Source: JAJFVC01 sp039698075 (GTDB taxonomy: Bacteria > Planctomycetota > Planctomycetia > Pirellulales > Thermoguttaceae). Taken from it: a stretch of 17,602 bases of DNA. Positions within the stretch are counted from its first letter, which is position 1. Every line of letters starts with the position of its first letter. The stretch spans positions 1 through 17,602 of the forward strand of contig JBDKTJ010000099.1 in NCBI GenBank assembly GCA_039698075.1. The letters are read 5' to 3'. Shown in pieces: positions 6,640-14,343 of this stretch. A program made the translations under genes and the position numbers. The notes beneath the pieces were generated by a model, which was not told where the DNA came from, searched no databases, and saw only the letters and a list, made by a program, of their open reading frames with translations.

Positions 6640-7428
6640 GTGGAAATTCTGCGTTCGCCGCGGGAAATCAACGAGATGCGCAAAGCCGGTCTGTTGGTCT
6701 GGCAGGCGCATCAGAAGGCGGCGGCGATGCTTCGGCCCGGCGTGAGCACGGCGGAGATCGACGCGGAGGTGGATCGGTTTTTCGCGGAAAGCAAGGCCGT
6801 GCCGCTGTTCAAAGGCGTGCCCGGTCGTGTGCCGTTTCCGGCGAGCACGTGCATTTCGATCAACGAGGAGGTCGTGCACGGCATCCCCGGTCCGCGGAAA
6901 TTGGTGGAGGGCGACATCGTCAGCATCGACACGGGCTGCAAGCTCAACGGTTGGTGCGGCGACGCGGCGGCCACGTATGCGGTTGGACATGTGAATCCCG
7001 AGGTGCAGCGGCTGTTGGATGTGACGCGAAACGTGCTGAGTCTGGCCATCGAGTTGATGGGCCGATGCTCACGTTGGAGTCAAGTGGCGGCCGAGATGGA
7101 GGCGTACGTCCGAAAGCATCGCTATTCGGTGGTGGAGGCGTTTGTGGGGCACGGCATCGGCCGCGAGATGCACGAGGATCCGCAAGTGCCGAACTTTGTC
7201 AGCCGTCCGATGCGGCGCGGCGCAGGCGATTTTGAGCTTGTGCCCGGGCTGGTCATCGCGGTGGAGCCGATGGTCAATTTGGGTACGAAACATGTGCGAA
7301 CGCAACCGGATCATTGGACGCAAGTGACAACCGATGGGCAGCCGAGCGCTCATTTCGAGCACACGGTGGCGGTGACGGAGAAGGGCCCGGTGGTTTTGAC
7401 GGCGGGTCCGAACGGTGAGGGATGGTGA
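6640..7428 (+). CDS. map: Methionine aminopeptidase, type I
   Basis: It removes the initiator methionine from nascent proteins at the ribosome. The 262-residue product carries all metal ligands of the pita-bread fold: Asp97, Asp108, His171, Glu209 and Glu240, and the catalytic His80 in VVHGIP. The first three have the same numbers as in E. coli MAP. The start is a GTG at 6640 (product begins MEILRSPREINEMRKAG). AAGGGAG at 6623-6629 lies inside the end of adk, ten bases before it. The adk-map pairing is standard in spc operons. Beyond its stop the usual neighbour infA is missing. Confidence 0.96.
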   Translation: MEILRSPREINEMRKAGLLVWQAHQKAAAMLRPGVSTAEIDAEVDRFFAESKAVPLFKGVPGRVPFPASTCISINEEVVHGIPGPRKLVEGDIVSIDTGCKLNGWCGDAAATYAVGHVNPEVQRLLDVTRNVLSLAIELMGRCSRWSQVAAEMEAYVRKHRYSVVEAFVGHGIGREMHEDPQVPNFVSRPMRRGAGDFELVPGLVIAVEPMVNLGTKHVRTQPDHWTQVTTDGQPSAHFEHTVAVTEKGPVVLTAGPNGEGW

Positions 7429-7480
7429 ACGTCGGCGAGGTTTTGTCGGCGTTTTTGAATCTTGGGAGGGTGTAGATCGT

Positions 7481-7552
7481 ATGGCGTACTTGCAAACCGC
7501 CCTTTGTGGTGGCGTGTCGCACAAACTGCGCCAAAGTGAAGAAATTTCTTGA
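7481..7552 (+). CDS. Candidate 23-codon small ORF between map and rpmJ
   Basis: An ATG at 7481 opens a 23-residue frame (MAYLQTALCGG at the start) ending in TGA at 7550-7552. GGGAGGG at 7464-7470 lies ten bases before it, one of the best Shine-Dalgarno sites in the window. The peptide is not recognised and is not IF-1. It could be a leader peptide or a chance frame. It overlaps the AAGAAATTTCTT palindrome at 7539-7550. Coding status rests only on the ribosome binding site and the spacing. Confidence 0.3.
   Translation: MAYLQTALCGGVSHKLRQSEEIS
7539..7550. promoter_or_regulatory. 12-base palindrome upstream of the rpmJ promoter
   Basis: AAGAAATTTCTT is a perfect palindrome just before the -35 region at 7563. 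Its place fits an operator or an upstream activator site, but no regulator is known to me and a chance AT-rich palindrome is possible. Confidence 0.35.
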
Positions 7553-7562
7553 TTGGGGGGCC

Positions 7563-7592
7563 TTGTGTCGATTGCGGGGCGGCGTTTATACT
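7563..7592 (+). promoter_or_regulatory. Predicted sigma-70-type promoter of the alpha operon
   Basis: TTGTGT (7563-7568) and TATACT (7587-7592) are separated by 18 bases. The -10 matches the consensus at five of six positions; the -35 is weak. The start would be near 7599, giving a leader of about 40 bases before rpmJ. The 210-base gap after map supports a separate promoter for rpmJ-rpsM-rpsK-rpsD-rpoA-rplQ. Confidence 0.55.
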
Positions 7593-7638
7593 GAGGCGCT
7601 TTGCCCCGTGCAGCCAACGGAAGCGTAACGGTGGAGTC

Positions 7639-7752
7639 ATGAAAGTCCGAGCCAGCGTCAAGCGAATTTGTGAGAGTTGCAAAATTGTCCGGCGGCGGGG
7701 CATTGTGTACGTGGTTTGCACGAATCCGCGTCACAAGCAACGTCAGGGATAA
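7639..7752 (+). CDS. rpmJ: 50S ribosomal protein L36, zinc-binding
   Basis: L36 is the smallest bacterial ribosomal protein and organises 23S rRNA near the A site. Starting at the ATG at 7639 gives 37 residues (MKVRASVKRICESCK), the standard size. Zinc ligands are Cys11, Cys14, Cys27 and His32 (CxxC-x12-C-x4-H). This is the zinc-binding paralogue type. The frame is open further upstream, but those codons have no family match. GGTGGAG precedes the start closely. It is the first gene of the alpha block, as in many bacteria. Confidence 0.97.
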   Translation: MKVRASVKRICESCKIVRRRGIVYVVCTNPRHKQRQG

Positions 7753-7787
7753 GTCGTCGATCGAGTTTTTGCAGGAGTAGGCGAAAC

Positions 7788-8171
7788 ATGCCGCGTTTAT
7801 TGGGCGTTGACATTCCGAACGATCGGCCGACGTGGATTTCGTTGACCTATTTGTACGGCGTGGGGCCGAAGGTTTCCCAGGAACTTTGCCACAAGGCGGG
7901 GATCGATCCGCAGGCGCGGGCTCGCGAGCTGCGCGAGGACGAATTGGCCCGACTGGCGGCCTTGTTGGACAAAGACTACGTGGTGGAAGGCCAACTGCGT
8001 CGTCAGCGGAATCAGAACATTGCCCGATTGAAGGACATCGGCTGCTATCGAGGGCTTCGGCATCGTCGTGGGTTGCCGGTTCGCGGGCAGCGGACGCGAA
8101 CGAACGCGCGGACTCGAAAGGGCCCGAAGAAGACGGTGGCGGGCAAGAAGGGCGTCAAGGACTTGCGTTAA
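7788..8171 (+). CDS. rpsM: 30S ribosomal protein S13
   Basis: S13 is a head protein that contacts P-site tRNA and the L5 bridge. From the ATG at 7788 the product is 127 residues, MPRLLGVDIPNDRPTWISLTYLYGVGPKVSQELC, ending in the diagnostic RGLRHRRGLPVRGQRTRTNARTRKGPKKTVAGKK. An open frame further upstream would overlap rpmJ and has no family counterpart. GCAGGAG at 7771-7777 is ten bases before the start. Standard gene order rpmJ-rpsM-rpsK-rpsD-rpoA-rplQ begins here. Confidence 0.97.
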   Translation: MPRLLGVDIPNDRPTWISLTYLYGVGPKVSQELCHKAGIDPQARARELREDELARLAALLDKDYVVEGQLRRQRNQNIARLKDIGCYRGLRHRRGLPVRGQRTRTNARTRKGPKKTVAGKKGVKDLR

Positions 8172-8284
8172 TCATCCGGTGGCCGGCGGACGCAGAGGGC
8201 CCGGCGAATGCGTGGTTTTTGAGGTTTTTTGCGTCGCTTTCGGTTTTCCCCGGTTTTCATTAGATCATTCGGAGTTTTTTAGCG

Positions 8285-8689
8285 GTGGCGAAAACAACGA
8301 CAGCATCGGCGGCGTCGGCGGGTCGCAAGAAGGTTCGTCGCAGTGCGACGGTGGGCGTGGCTCATATCAAGGCGACGTTCAACAACACGGTCATTACGAT
8401 CACTGATACGAAGGGCGAGACGCTGTGCTGGGCCAGCGCGGGGACGTGCGGGTTCAAGGGCAGCCGGAAGAGCACGCCGTTCGCCGGACAGATGTCGGCG
8501 CAGCAGGTGGCCGAGAAGGCCGTGAAGTTCGGCATGAAGGAAGTGGACGTGCTGGTGAAGGGGCCCGGGAGCGGCCGCGAGAGCGCGATCACGGCGTTGC
8601 AGGCGGCCGGGTTGAAGATCAAGTCGATCGAAGACGTCACGCCGCTGCCGCACAATGGGTGCCGTCCGAAGAAGCGTCGCCGCGTGTAG
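8285..8689 (+). CDS. rpsK: 30S ribosomal protein S11
   Basis: S11 binds the 16S platform and contacts the mRNA exit region near the E site. The 134-residue product uses a GTG start (product begins MAKTTTASAASAGRKKVRRS) with GGAG at 8271-8274, ten bases upstream. The family core GVAHIKATFNNTVITITDTKGETLCWASAGTCGFKGSRKSTPFAGQ and the C-terminal GPGSGRESAITALQAAGLKIKSIEDVTPLPHNGCRPKKRRRV are complete. The 113 bases between rpsM and rpsK contain no gene or clear structure that I could find. Confidence 0.97.
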   Translation: MAKTTTASAASAGRKKVRRSATVGVAHIKATFNNTVITITDTKGETLCWASAGTCGFKGSRKSTPFAGQMSAQQVAEKAVKFGMKEVDVLVKGPGSGRESAITALQAAGLKIKSIEDVTPLPHNGCRPKKRRRV

Positions 8690-8703
8690 AAACACAGGAA
8701 CTT

Positions 8704-8724
8704 GGGATTAGGGATTAGGGATCA
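8704..8724 (+). repeat. Direct GGGATTA heptamer array before rpsD
   Basis: GGGATTA (8704), GGGATTA (8711) and GGGATCA (8718) lie in register, ending two bases before the rpsD ATG at 8727. Unlike the arrays before secY, adk and rplK, there is no inverted partner within the 37-base rpsK-rpsD gap. The units are so close to the start that AGGG at 8717-8720 may act as a Shine-Dalgarno-like site. Confidence 0.9.
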
Positions 8725-8726
8725 GT

Positions 8727-9353
8727 ATGGCTCGTCGAAGTTCACCGGTTTGCCGTTTGTGCCGCCGCGAGGGCGCGAAGCTGTTTTTGAAGGGCAATCG
8801 TTGCGATACGCCGAAGTGCGCTTTCGAGCGCCGCGAATCGGCGCCCGGCATGAGCACGTTCCGCCACGGCAAACAGACCGATTACGGCGCACATCTGCGT
8901 GAAAAGCAGAAGGTGAAGCATCATTACGGTTTGTTGGAGCGGCAGTTTCGCAAGGTGTTTGCGTTGGCCGAGAAGGGCAAGGGCAACACCGGCGAGGCGT
9001 TGATGAGTCTGTTGGAACGGCGATTGGACAACATTGTGTATCGGCTTGGGTTCGGGATTTCGCGGGCTCAGGCGCGTCTGTTGGTCGGACACGGTCACGT
9101 GACGGTCAACGGCCGCAGGGTGGACATTGCCAGCTATTTGACGCGGCCGGGCGACGTGATTCGCGTGAAGAACCGCCCGAAGAGCTTGCAGTTGGTGCAG
9201 GCGGTTTTGGCGGAGTCGCATCATGACGTGCCCGATTTTCTGAGCCGGGTCGAGGGACAGCAGCCCGAGGGGCATGTGCTTCGGATGCCGGAAGCGGTCG
9301 ACGCCTCTATTCCGGTGCAGGCGCAGCTGATCGTCGAGCTTTGTTCCAAGTAA
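8727..9353 (+). CDS. rpsD: 30S ribosomal protein S4, zinc-binding type
   Basis: S4 nucleates assembly of the 16S 5' domain and, in E. coli, represses the alpha operon. The 208-residue product has an N-terminal cysteine cluster at 9, 12, 26 and 31 (CxxC-x13-C-x4-C), the zinc-binding form also known from Bacillus and Thermus-type S4. The S4 RNA-binding domain follows in the middle (LERRLDNIVYRLGFGISRAQARLLVGHGHVTVNGRRVDIASYLTRPGDVIRVK). Length is near the family norm. The start MARRSSPVCRLC lies two bases after the heptamer array. An S4-binding pseudoknot was not identified. Confidence 0.97.
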   Translation: MARRSSPVCRLCRREGAKLFLKGNRCDTPKCAFERRESAPGMSTFRHGKQTDYGAHLREKQKVKHHYGLLERQFRKVFALAEKGKGNTGEALMSLLERRLDNIVYRLGFGISRAQARLLVGHGHVTVNGRRVDIASYLTRPGDVIRVKNRPKSLQLVQAVLAESHHDVPDFLSRVEGQQPEGHVLRMPEAVDASIPVQAQLIVELCSK

Positions 9354-9395
9354 CCGTTTATTGCCGCCAGTTTGTCATTTGGATCGGAGCGAACC

Positions 9396-10394
9396 ATGCG
9401 TATTCGATGGCGCGGCCTGGAGTTGCCCAGCCTAGTTACAGTTGAGCGAGCGACCCTTTCGGCCACTTATGGCAAGTTCACGGCTGAGCCGTTTGAACGG
9501 GGGTTCGGGGTCACGGTCGGCAACAGTCTGCGCCGTATCTTGCTTTCCAGTTTGGAAGGCAGTTCGGTGACGCAGATCAAGTTGCACGGCGCGCAGCACG
9601 AGTTTAGCAGTCTGCCCGGCGTGATTGAAGACGTGACCGAGATCGTGTTGAACGTCAAATCGCTGGTGGTCAAGAACCACAGCGAGCAGACCCGCGTCAT
9701 CCGGATCGAGAAGAACACGAAGGGGCCGATCACCGGCGCCGACGTTCGGACGGACGACCAGGTCGAAGTGATCAACAAGGATCTTTTGATCGCGACGTTG
9801 ACCGAGGACGTGCCGTTCCTGTTGGAGATGGTGGTGGAGAACGGGCGAGGCTACGTGCCGTCGACCGAGCACACGCCGCAGGCCCAGGAAATCGGCATTA
9901 TTCCGGTCGATGCGGCGTTCAGCCCGGTGGTTCGAGTTCGTTATGAAGTGGAAGAGACCCGGGTGGGTCAGAAGACGAACTACGACAAGCTGACGGTGGA
10001 GATTTGGACGAACGGCTCGGTGTCGCCGGAGATGGCGTTGGTCGAGTCGGCGAAGATTCTCCGGAAGCACCTGAATCCGTTCGTGCAGTACAACGAGTTG
10101 GGTCCGATGGTTCACAGCGAGACGCGTGCGTTGGGCGCGGTCGCGTTGGATCAGGCCACGGAAGCCAAGTTGGGCATGAGTCTGGCCGAGTTGGACCTGT
10201 CGGTTCGGGCCACGAACTGCCTGGAATCAGAAAACATCACGACCGTCCGCGACTTGGTGACTCGCACCGAGGAGCAATTGTTGGAAGTGCGCAATTTCGG
10301 CGAGACGACGCTGACGGAGGTCCGCGAAAAGCTGTCCGACATTGGGCTTCGGTTGGGAATGCGTTTGCCGCCGGCCCCGGCCGTCATCGTTTAA
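9396..10394 (+). CDS. rpoA: DNA-directed RNA polymerase subunit alpha
   Basis: The alpha dimer is the scaffold for beta and beta' and its C-terminal domain contacts UP elements and activators. From the ATG at 9396 the protein has 332 residues. A TTG eight codons upstream is in frame but GGAG at 9386-9389 favours the ATG. The N-terminal domain contains FERGFGVTVGNSLRRILLSSLEGSSVTQIKLHG and the insert HEFSSLPGVIEDVTEIVLNVKSL. The C-terminal domain (about residues 265-332) has the helix-hairpin-helix segment ELDLSVRATNCLESENITTVRDLVTRTEEQLLEVRNFGETTLTEV. Its place between rpsD and rplQ is standard. Confidence 0.97.
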   Translation: MRIRWRGLELPSLVTVERATLSATYGKFTAEPFERGFGVTVGNSLRRILLSSLEGSSVTQIKLHGAQHEFSSLPGVIEDVTEIVLNVKSLVVKNHSEQTRVIRIEKNTKGPITGADVRTDDQVEVINKDLLIATLTEDVPFLLEMVVENGRGYVPSTEHTPQAQEIGIIPVDAAFSPVVRVRYEVEETRVGQKTNYDKLTVEIWTNGSVSPEMALVESAKILRKHLNPFVQYNELGPMVHSETRALGAVALDQATEAKLGMSLAELDLSVRATNCLESENITTVRDLVTRTEEQLLEVRNFGETTLTEVREKLSDIGLRLGMRLPPAPAVIV

Positions 10395-10400
10395 GACCGT

Positions 10401-10442
10401 ATCCCAAAACTCGAGGGATCCGTTGGAAGCGAGATTTGGGAT
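10401..10442 (+). promoter_or_regulatory. Stem-loop between rpoA and rplQ
   Basis: ATCCCAAAACTCG (10401-10413) pairs with CGAGATTTGGGAT (10430-10442), a 13-base stem with one mismatch and a 16-base loop. It ends just before the rplQ ribosome binding site AAGGA (10447-10451). No T-run follows, so it is not an intrinsic terminator. It could control translation of rplQ or be an RNase processing site. Confidence 0.6.
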
Positions 10443-10460
10443 CAGCAAGGAATCACGACC

Positions 10461-11096
10461 ATGCGACATCGACGAGTGGGCCGAAAGCTCGGCCGCAAAC
10501 CGAATCATCAGCGAGCGCTGTTGCGCAATTTGGCCAGCGCGCTGTTTCTGACCGAACGCGACGCCGAGTTGGACGACAATAAGCCGAAGGTGAAGGGTCG
10601 GATCATCACGACGATCGAAAAGGCCAAAGAGGTGCGCCCGCTGGTCGAGCGGTGCATCACGATCGCCCGGCACGCGCTGCCGCACCAAGAGGCCGCCGAT
10701 CAGTTGGAGCCCGGCGCCGATCGCAACAGCGATCAGTGGCGAACGTGGCGCAAGAGCGAGCGCTGGGGCGAGTGGAACAAAACGATCGCTCCGGTGGTGG
10801 CCGCACGTCGTCGGGCGTTGCGGTTGTTGGGCGACAAGCAAGCGGTCAAAATCTTGTTCGACGAGATCGCCCCGCGGTTCGCGGATCGGCCCGGCGGTTA
10901 CACCCGCGTGCTGCGGCTGGCTAGGCCGCGATTGGGCGACGCCGGCACCCGAGCGATCTTGGAACTGGTCGGCCGCAACGATCGCGTCCGGCGGTTGGCC
11001 GATCGTCCGTCGTTCGAGTCGGACGAGCCGGCGACGGACCAAGCGGCGGCTCCGGTCGCGGAAGACGCGCAGTCGGCGGCGGCCGAGTCGAAGTAA
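10461..11096 (+). CDS. rplQ: 50S ribosomal protein L17 with large insertions
   Basis: L17 lies near the peptide tunnel exit. The product is recognised by MRHRRVGRKLGRKPNHQRALLRNLASAL (1-28), by KAKEVRPLVERCITIAR (54-70) and by GDKQAVKILFDEIAPRFADRPGGYTRVLRLARPRLGDAG. At 211 residues it is far longer than the usual 116-130. There is an extra stretch of about 12 residues after residue 30, an insertion of about 40 residues (about 72-112) with tryptophans at 93, 96, 102 and 105, and an Ala/Glu-rich tail after about 183. AAGGA lies nine bases upstream. It is the last gene of the alpha operon. Confidence 0.95.
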   Translation: MRHRRVGRKLGRKPNHQRALLRNLASALFLTERDAELDDNKPKVKGRIITTIEKAKEVRPLVERCITIARHALPHQEAADQLEPGADRNSDQWRTWRKSERWGEWNKTIAPVVAARRRALRLLGDKQAVKILFDEIAPRFADRPGGYTRVLRLARPRLGDAGTRAILELVGRNDRVRRLADRPSFESDEPATDQAAAPVAEDAQSAAAESK

Positions 11097-11188
11097 CGAG
11101 GTCGAAGCAACGGGCGGTTTTTGACCTGCTGGTTCGAGAAGTTCGCTGGCCGAGAAGAACAGTCGCTCGTTTTCAAGCGACACACCAT

Positions 11189-11217
11189 CCGGGAGCCGTC
11201 GGCTCCCGGCTATTTTT
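11189..11217 (+). terminator. Intrinsic terminator of the alpha operon
   Basis: CCGGGAGCCG (11189-11198) and CGGCTCCCGG (11200-11209) form a perfect, very GC-rich inverted repeat around one central base, followed by CTATTTTTT. In RNA the loop would open to about five bases, leaving a stem of about eight pairs. It lies about 90 bases after the rplQ stop. A smaller hairpin (GTCGCT at 11162-11167 with AGCGAC at 11176-11181) precedes it. Confidence 0.85.
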
Positions 11218-11289
11218 TCTTGGGGCGACGTTTTCCTGGCGTGACGGTTTTGATTCAAGGTTTTTTCTTGACGCGACGCTTCTTTGCGA

Positions 11290-11868
11290 ATGGACGGCGG
11301 ATTCGACTTCACGCTGCACATGCGACGGCTGTGCGACGACATGGTCGCACGGTTGGAGACGCTTCAACACGTAGACATGTCGCGTGTGGCGATCAGTTTT
11401 GCCCAAACTCGGCGGGTCGGCGCGGTCGGAATGTTCGCCTCGCTGACGCCGTTGCGGTTTGCCGGCGGTGCGAACCACACGATTCGGCGGGCGCGACGTT
11501 GGGGGCTTCAGCGGGTGTACGACGCCGAGGGCCGCGAAATGCTATACATTCTGACGTTCTATCTGCCGCGGTTTTTGGACCTGTCGCTGGGTGAAAAGCT
11601 CAACACGACGCTGCACGAGCTTTGGCACATCGGGCCGAAATTTGACGGGGATCTGCGTCGGTTGGGCAAGCGGTGTTTCGCCCATGGCGCGTCGCAGAAG
11701 CGATACGATGCGAAGATCGCGTCGTTGGTCGAGGATTGGCTTGCGAAGCGGCCGCCGAAGTCGCTGTACGGTTTTTTGGAGTTGCATTTTCGAGAGCTGA
11801 CGAGGCGACACGGTCGGGTGTTTGGGCGTCAGGTGCCGACGCCGAAACTGGTTCCGTTGGAGGGTTGA
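11290..11868 (+). CDS. Hypothetical protein with HELWH metallopeptidase-type motif
   Basis: I do not recognise this 192-residue protein. It contains LNTTLHELWHIGPKFDGDLRR, with HELWH at about residues 109-113, the HExxH arrangement of gluzincin or metzincin-like zinc peptidases. His132 is a possible third ligand. The HEL-x-HI context recalls phage-type metallopeptidase families, but I cannot confirm a match. The protein is Arg-rich, and no signal peptide is visible. The ATG at 11290 is chosen over a TTG two codons earlier. No ribosome binding site is seen. It stands alone after the alpha terminator and before the tRNA cluster, and so is unlikely to belong to either operon. Confidence 0.6.
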   Translation: MDGGFDFTLHMRRLCDDMVARLETLQHVDMSRVAISFAQTRRVGAVGMFASLTPLRFAGGANHTIRRARRWGLQRVYDAEGREMLYILTFYLPRFLDLSLGEKLNTTLHELWHIGPKFDGDLRRLGKRCFAHGASQKRYDAKIASLVEDWLAKRPPKSLYGFLELHFRELTRRHGRVFGRQVPTPKLVPLEG

Positions 11869-12189
11869 TGTGGCAAGGCTGGTAAGATGCGGTCACGTTG
11901 ACGGCGGGTCTGTTGGTTCGGGGTGGGTATTTTCGCGAGAGTACAACACGTCAGAGGGGTTTTGTGTTGGTGGGTGGGGATTTTGGCCGAAAATTCCTCG
12001 ACCCGCCCTTGTCACCGTATTGGGTTCTGATAGAATCACTGGTTTCCAGACTTCGGGCTGAGGTTCGCGGCGCGCTTTCAGTGTGCCGGAGGCGAGGCGA
12101 TTTTGGGTGGCGGAGGCTGGAAAAGAGCGTGTGGCGAGCGGTGGTGCGATATTCAGAAGTTGAGGAATAATAAGAAGTTAGCAATAGCG
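11869..12189 (+). other. 321-base non-coding leader region of the tRNA-tuf operon
   Basis: No convincing gene is present. Two overlapping open frames in this stretch start with TTG, have no ribosome binding site and no recognisable sequence. The only clear signal is the promoter at 12009-12036, which would give a leader of about 147 bases before the first tRNA. Confidence 0.6.
12009..12036 (+). promoter_or_regulatory. Predicted strong promoter of the tRNA-tuf operon
   Basis: TTGTCA (12009-12014) and TAGAAT (12031-12036) are separated by 16 bases; each hexamer matches the sigma-70 consensus at five of six positions. Transcription would start near 12043 and run through the four tRNAs into tuf. 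Confidence 0.7.
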
Positions 12190-12262
12190 GCTAGCGTAGC
12201 TCAATCGGCAGAGCAGCTGATTTGTAATCAGCAGGTTGTGGGTTCAAGTCCCTCCGCTAGCT
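12190..12262 (+). tRNA. tRNA-Thr(UGU)
   Basis: A 73-base cloverleaf folds with acceptor GCTAGCG/CGCTAGC, D-stem GCTC/GAGC, anticodon stem GCTGA/TCAGC with loop TTTGTAA (anticodon TGT), and T-loop TTCAAGT. The T-stem GTGGG/CCCTC has a T-T mismatch at pair 50-64. CCA is not encoded. It reads ACA and related threonine codons. It is first in a Thr-Tyr-Gly-Thr-tuf cluster identical in order to E. coli thrU-tyrU-glyT-thrT-tufB. Confidence 0.95.
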
Positions 12263-12351
12263 CGTCATGGAAACCCTGGTGACGGTTTGGTCGGGCGAGT
12301 GGGCGGCAAGAAAAAACGCGGCGGATTTAGAAATCAGTGAGTGGGTGATGC

Positions 12352-12433
12352 GGGGGGTTTCCCGAGCGGTCAAAGGGGTCAGACTGTAAATCTGATGGCA
12401 TTGCCTTCGAAGGTTCGAATCCTTCACTCCCCA
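12352..12433 (+). tRNA. tRNA-Tyr(GUA)
   Basis: An 82-base class II tRNA folds with acceptor GGGGGGT/ACTCCCC, anticodon stem TCAGA/TCTGA with loop CTGTAAA (anticodon GTA), a long variable arm (about 12 bases after the anticodon stem), and T-arm GAAGG-TTCGAAT-CCTTC. The discriminator is A. CCA is not encoded. Confidence 0.95.
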
Positions 12434-12460
12434 TTGAAGACAGAAGACACAGGTGCGGTT

Positions 12461-12531
12461 GCGGGTGTAGCTCAACGGTAGAGCGGTAGCCTTCCAAGCT
12501 ACCTACGAGGGTTCGACTCCCTTCACCCGCT
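12461..12531 (+). tRNA. tRNA-Gly(UCC)
   Basis: A 71-base cloverleaf folds with acceptor GCGGGTG/CACCCGC, anticodon stem GTAGC/GCTAC with loop CTTCCAA (anticodon TCC), T-loop TTCGACT and discriminator T. CCA is not encoded. It is the third tRNA of the cluster, corresponding in place to E. coli glyT. Confidence 0.95.
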
Positions 12532-12542
12532 TCAAGGAATTG

Positions 12543-12570
12543 TGGAGTTTTTGGAGTTTTTTGGAGTTTG
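12543..12570 (+). repeat. Short tandem repeat TGGAGTTTT in the tRNA-Gly/tRNA-Thr spacer
   Basis: Three copies of TGGAGTTTT (9-10 bases each) start at 12543, 12552 and 12562. The 155-base spacer otherwise holds nothing that I could identify. A slippage-prone simple repeat is the plain reading. Confidence 0.7.
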
Positions 12571-12686
12571 GGGTCCTGGGAAGAAAGGGCGGTGATCGCG
12601 GTTCTTCTCTCGGCCTTTTGGCGTTGCGTTTTTTGATGGAAAGAGTCAACACCGACTGAGGGCCTGAAGAAGCAGTTCCAGAGCTG

Positions 12687-12759
<73 letters not shown>

Positions 12760-12859
12760 CTTTATTGTTGGTCGGTCGAACGATATCGCAAAAAAGTTTC
12801 GTCCGTCCAGGAGATTCCTCTAACCGACACGTTTGATCCAGAGGGAGATTGACACAGAC

Positions 12860-14059
<1,200 letters not shown>

Positions 14060-14130
14060 CGAGTGGTCGGTTTTCGGTCGCGTGTCGGATGAAAATTGAC
14101 GACGGGCGATCGAGGACGGTAGGAATACAC

Positions 14131-14206
14131 AGGGGTGTAGCTCAATTGGTAGAGCACTGGTCTCCAAAACCAGCGGTTGGGAGTTCAAATCCCCCCGCCC
14201 CTGCCA
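14131..14206 (+). tRNA. tRNA-Trp(CCA)
   Basis: The acceptor AGGGGTG/CGCCCCT (one G-U pair) and anticodon stem CTGGT/ACCAG with loop CTCCAAA (anticodon CCA) fold well. The T-stem GGGAG/CCCCC has an A-C mismatch at pair 52-62. The discriminator is G at 14203 and, unlike the other tRNAs here, CCA follows directly in the genome (14204-14206). It lies between tuf and secE, a common position in bacteria. Confidence 0.94.
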
Positions 14207-14343
14207 TTGTAGCAAGGTAAGTCAAAAAGGATGGGGTCCGGACTCTTTCGAGCGTGGGTTGCGACGGCTGGTTTGCCGCCGGGCCGCGAGGGAGTTTTTT
14301 CCGGACGAACGGATGCGATAGACATGAGGAGGGTCCCCTTCCC

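Noticed and set aside
11822..12170. Two overlapping plus-strand frames after the HELWH gene
   Set aside because: Both start with TTG without a ribosome binding site, overlap each other and run across the predicted promoter. The products look random.
12608..12622. A 15-base match to the 5' region of eukaryotic U2 snRNA (TCTCGGCCTTTTGGC)
   Set aside because: The rest of the U2 sequence is absent, and the match is too short to mean anything in a bacterial spacer.
14096..14125. Possible promoter before tRNA-Trp (TTGACG, 18-base gap, TAGGAA)
   Set aside because: The -10 matches the consensus at only three of six bases, and the start would fall at the tRNA itself. Cotranscription from tuf is simpler.
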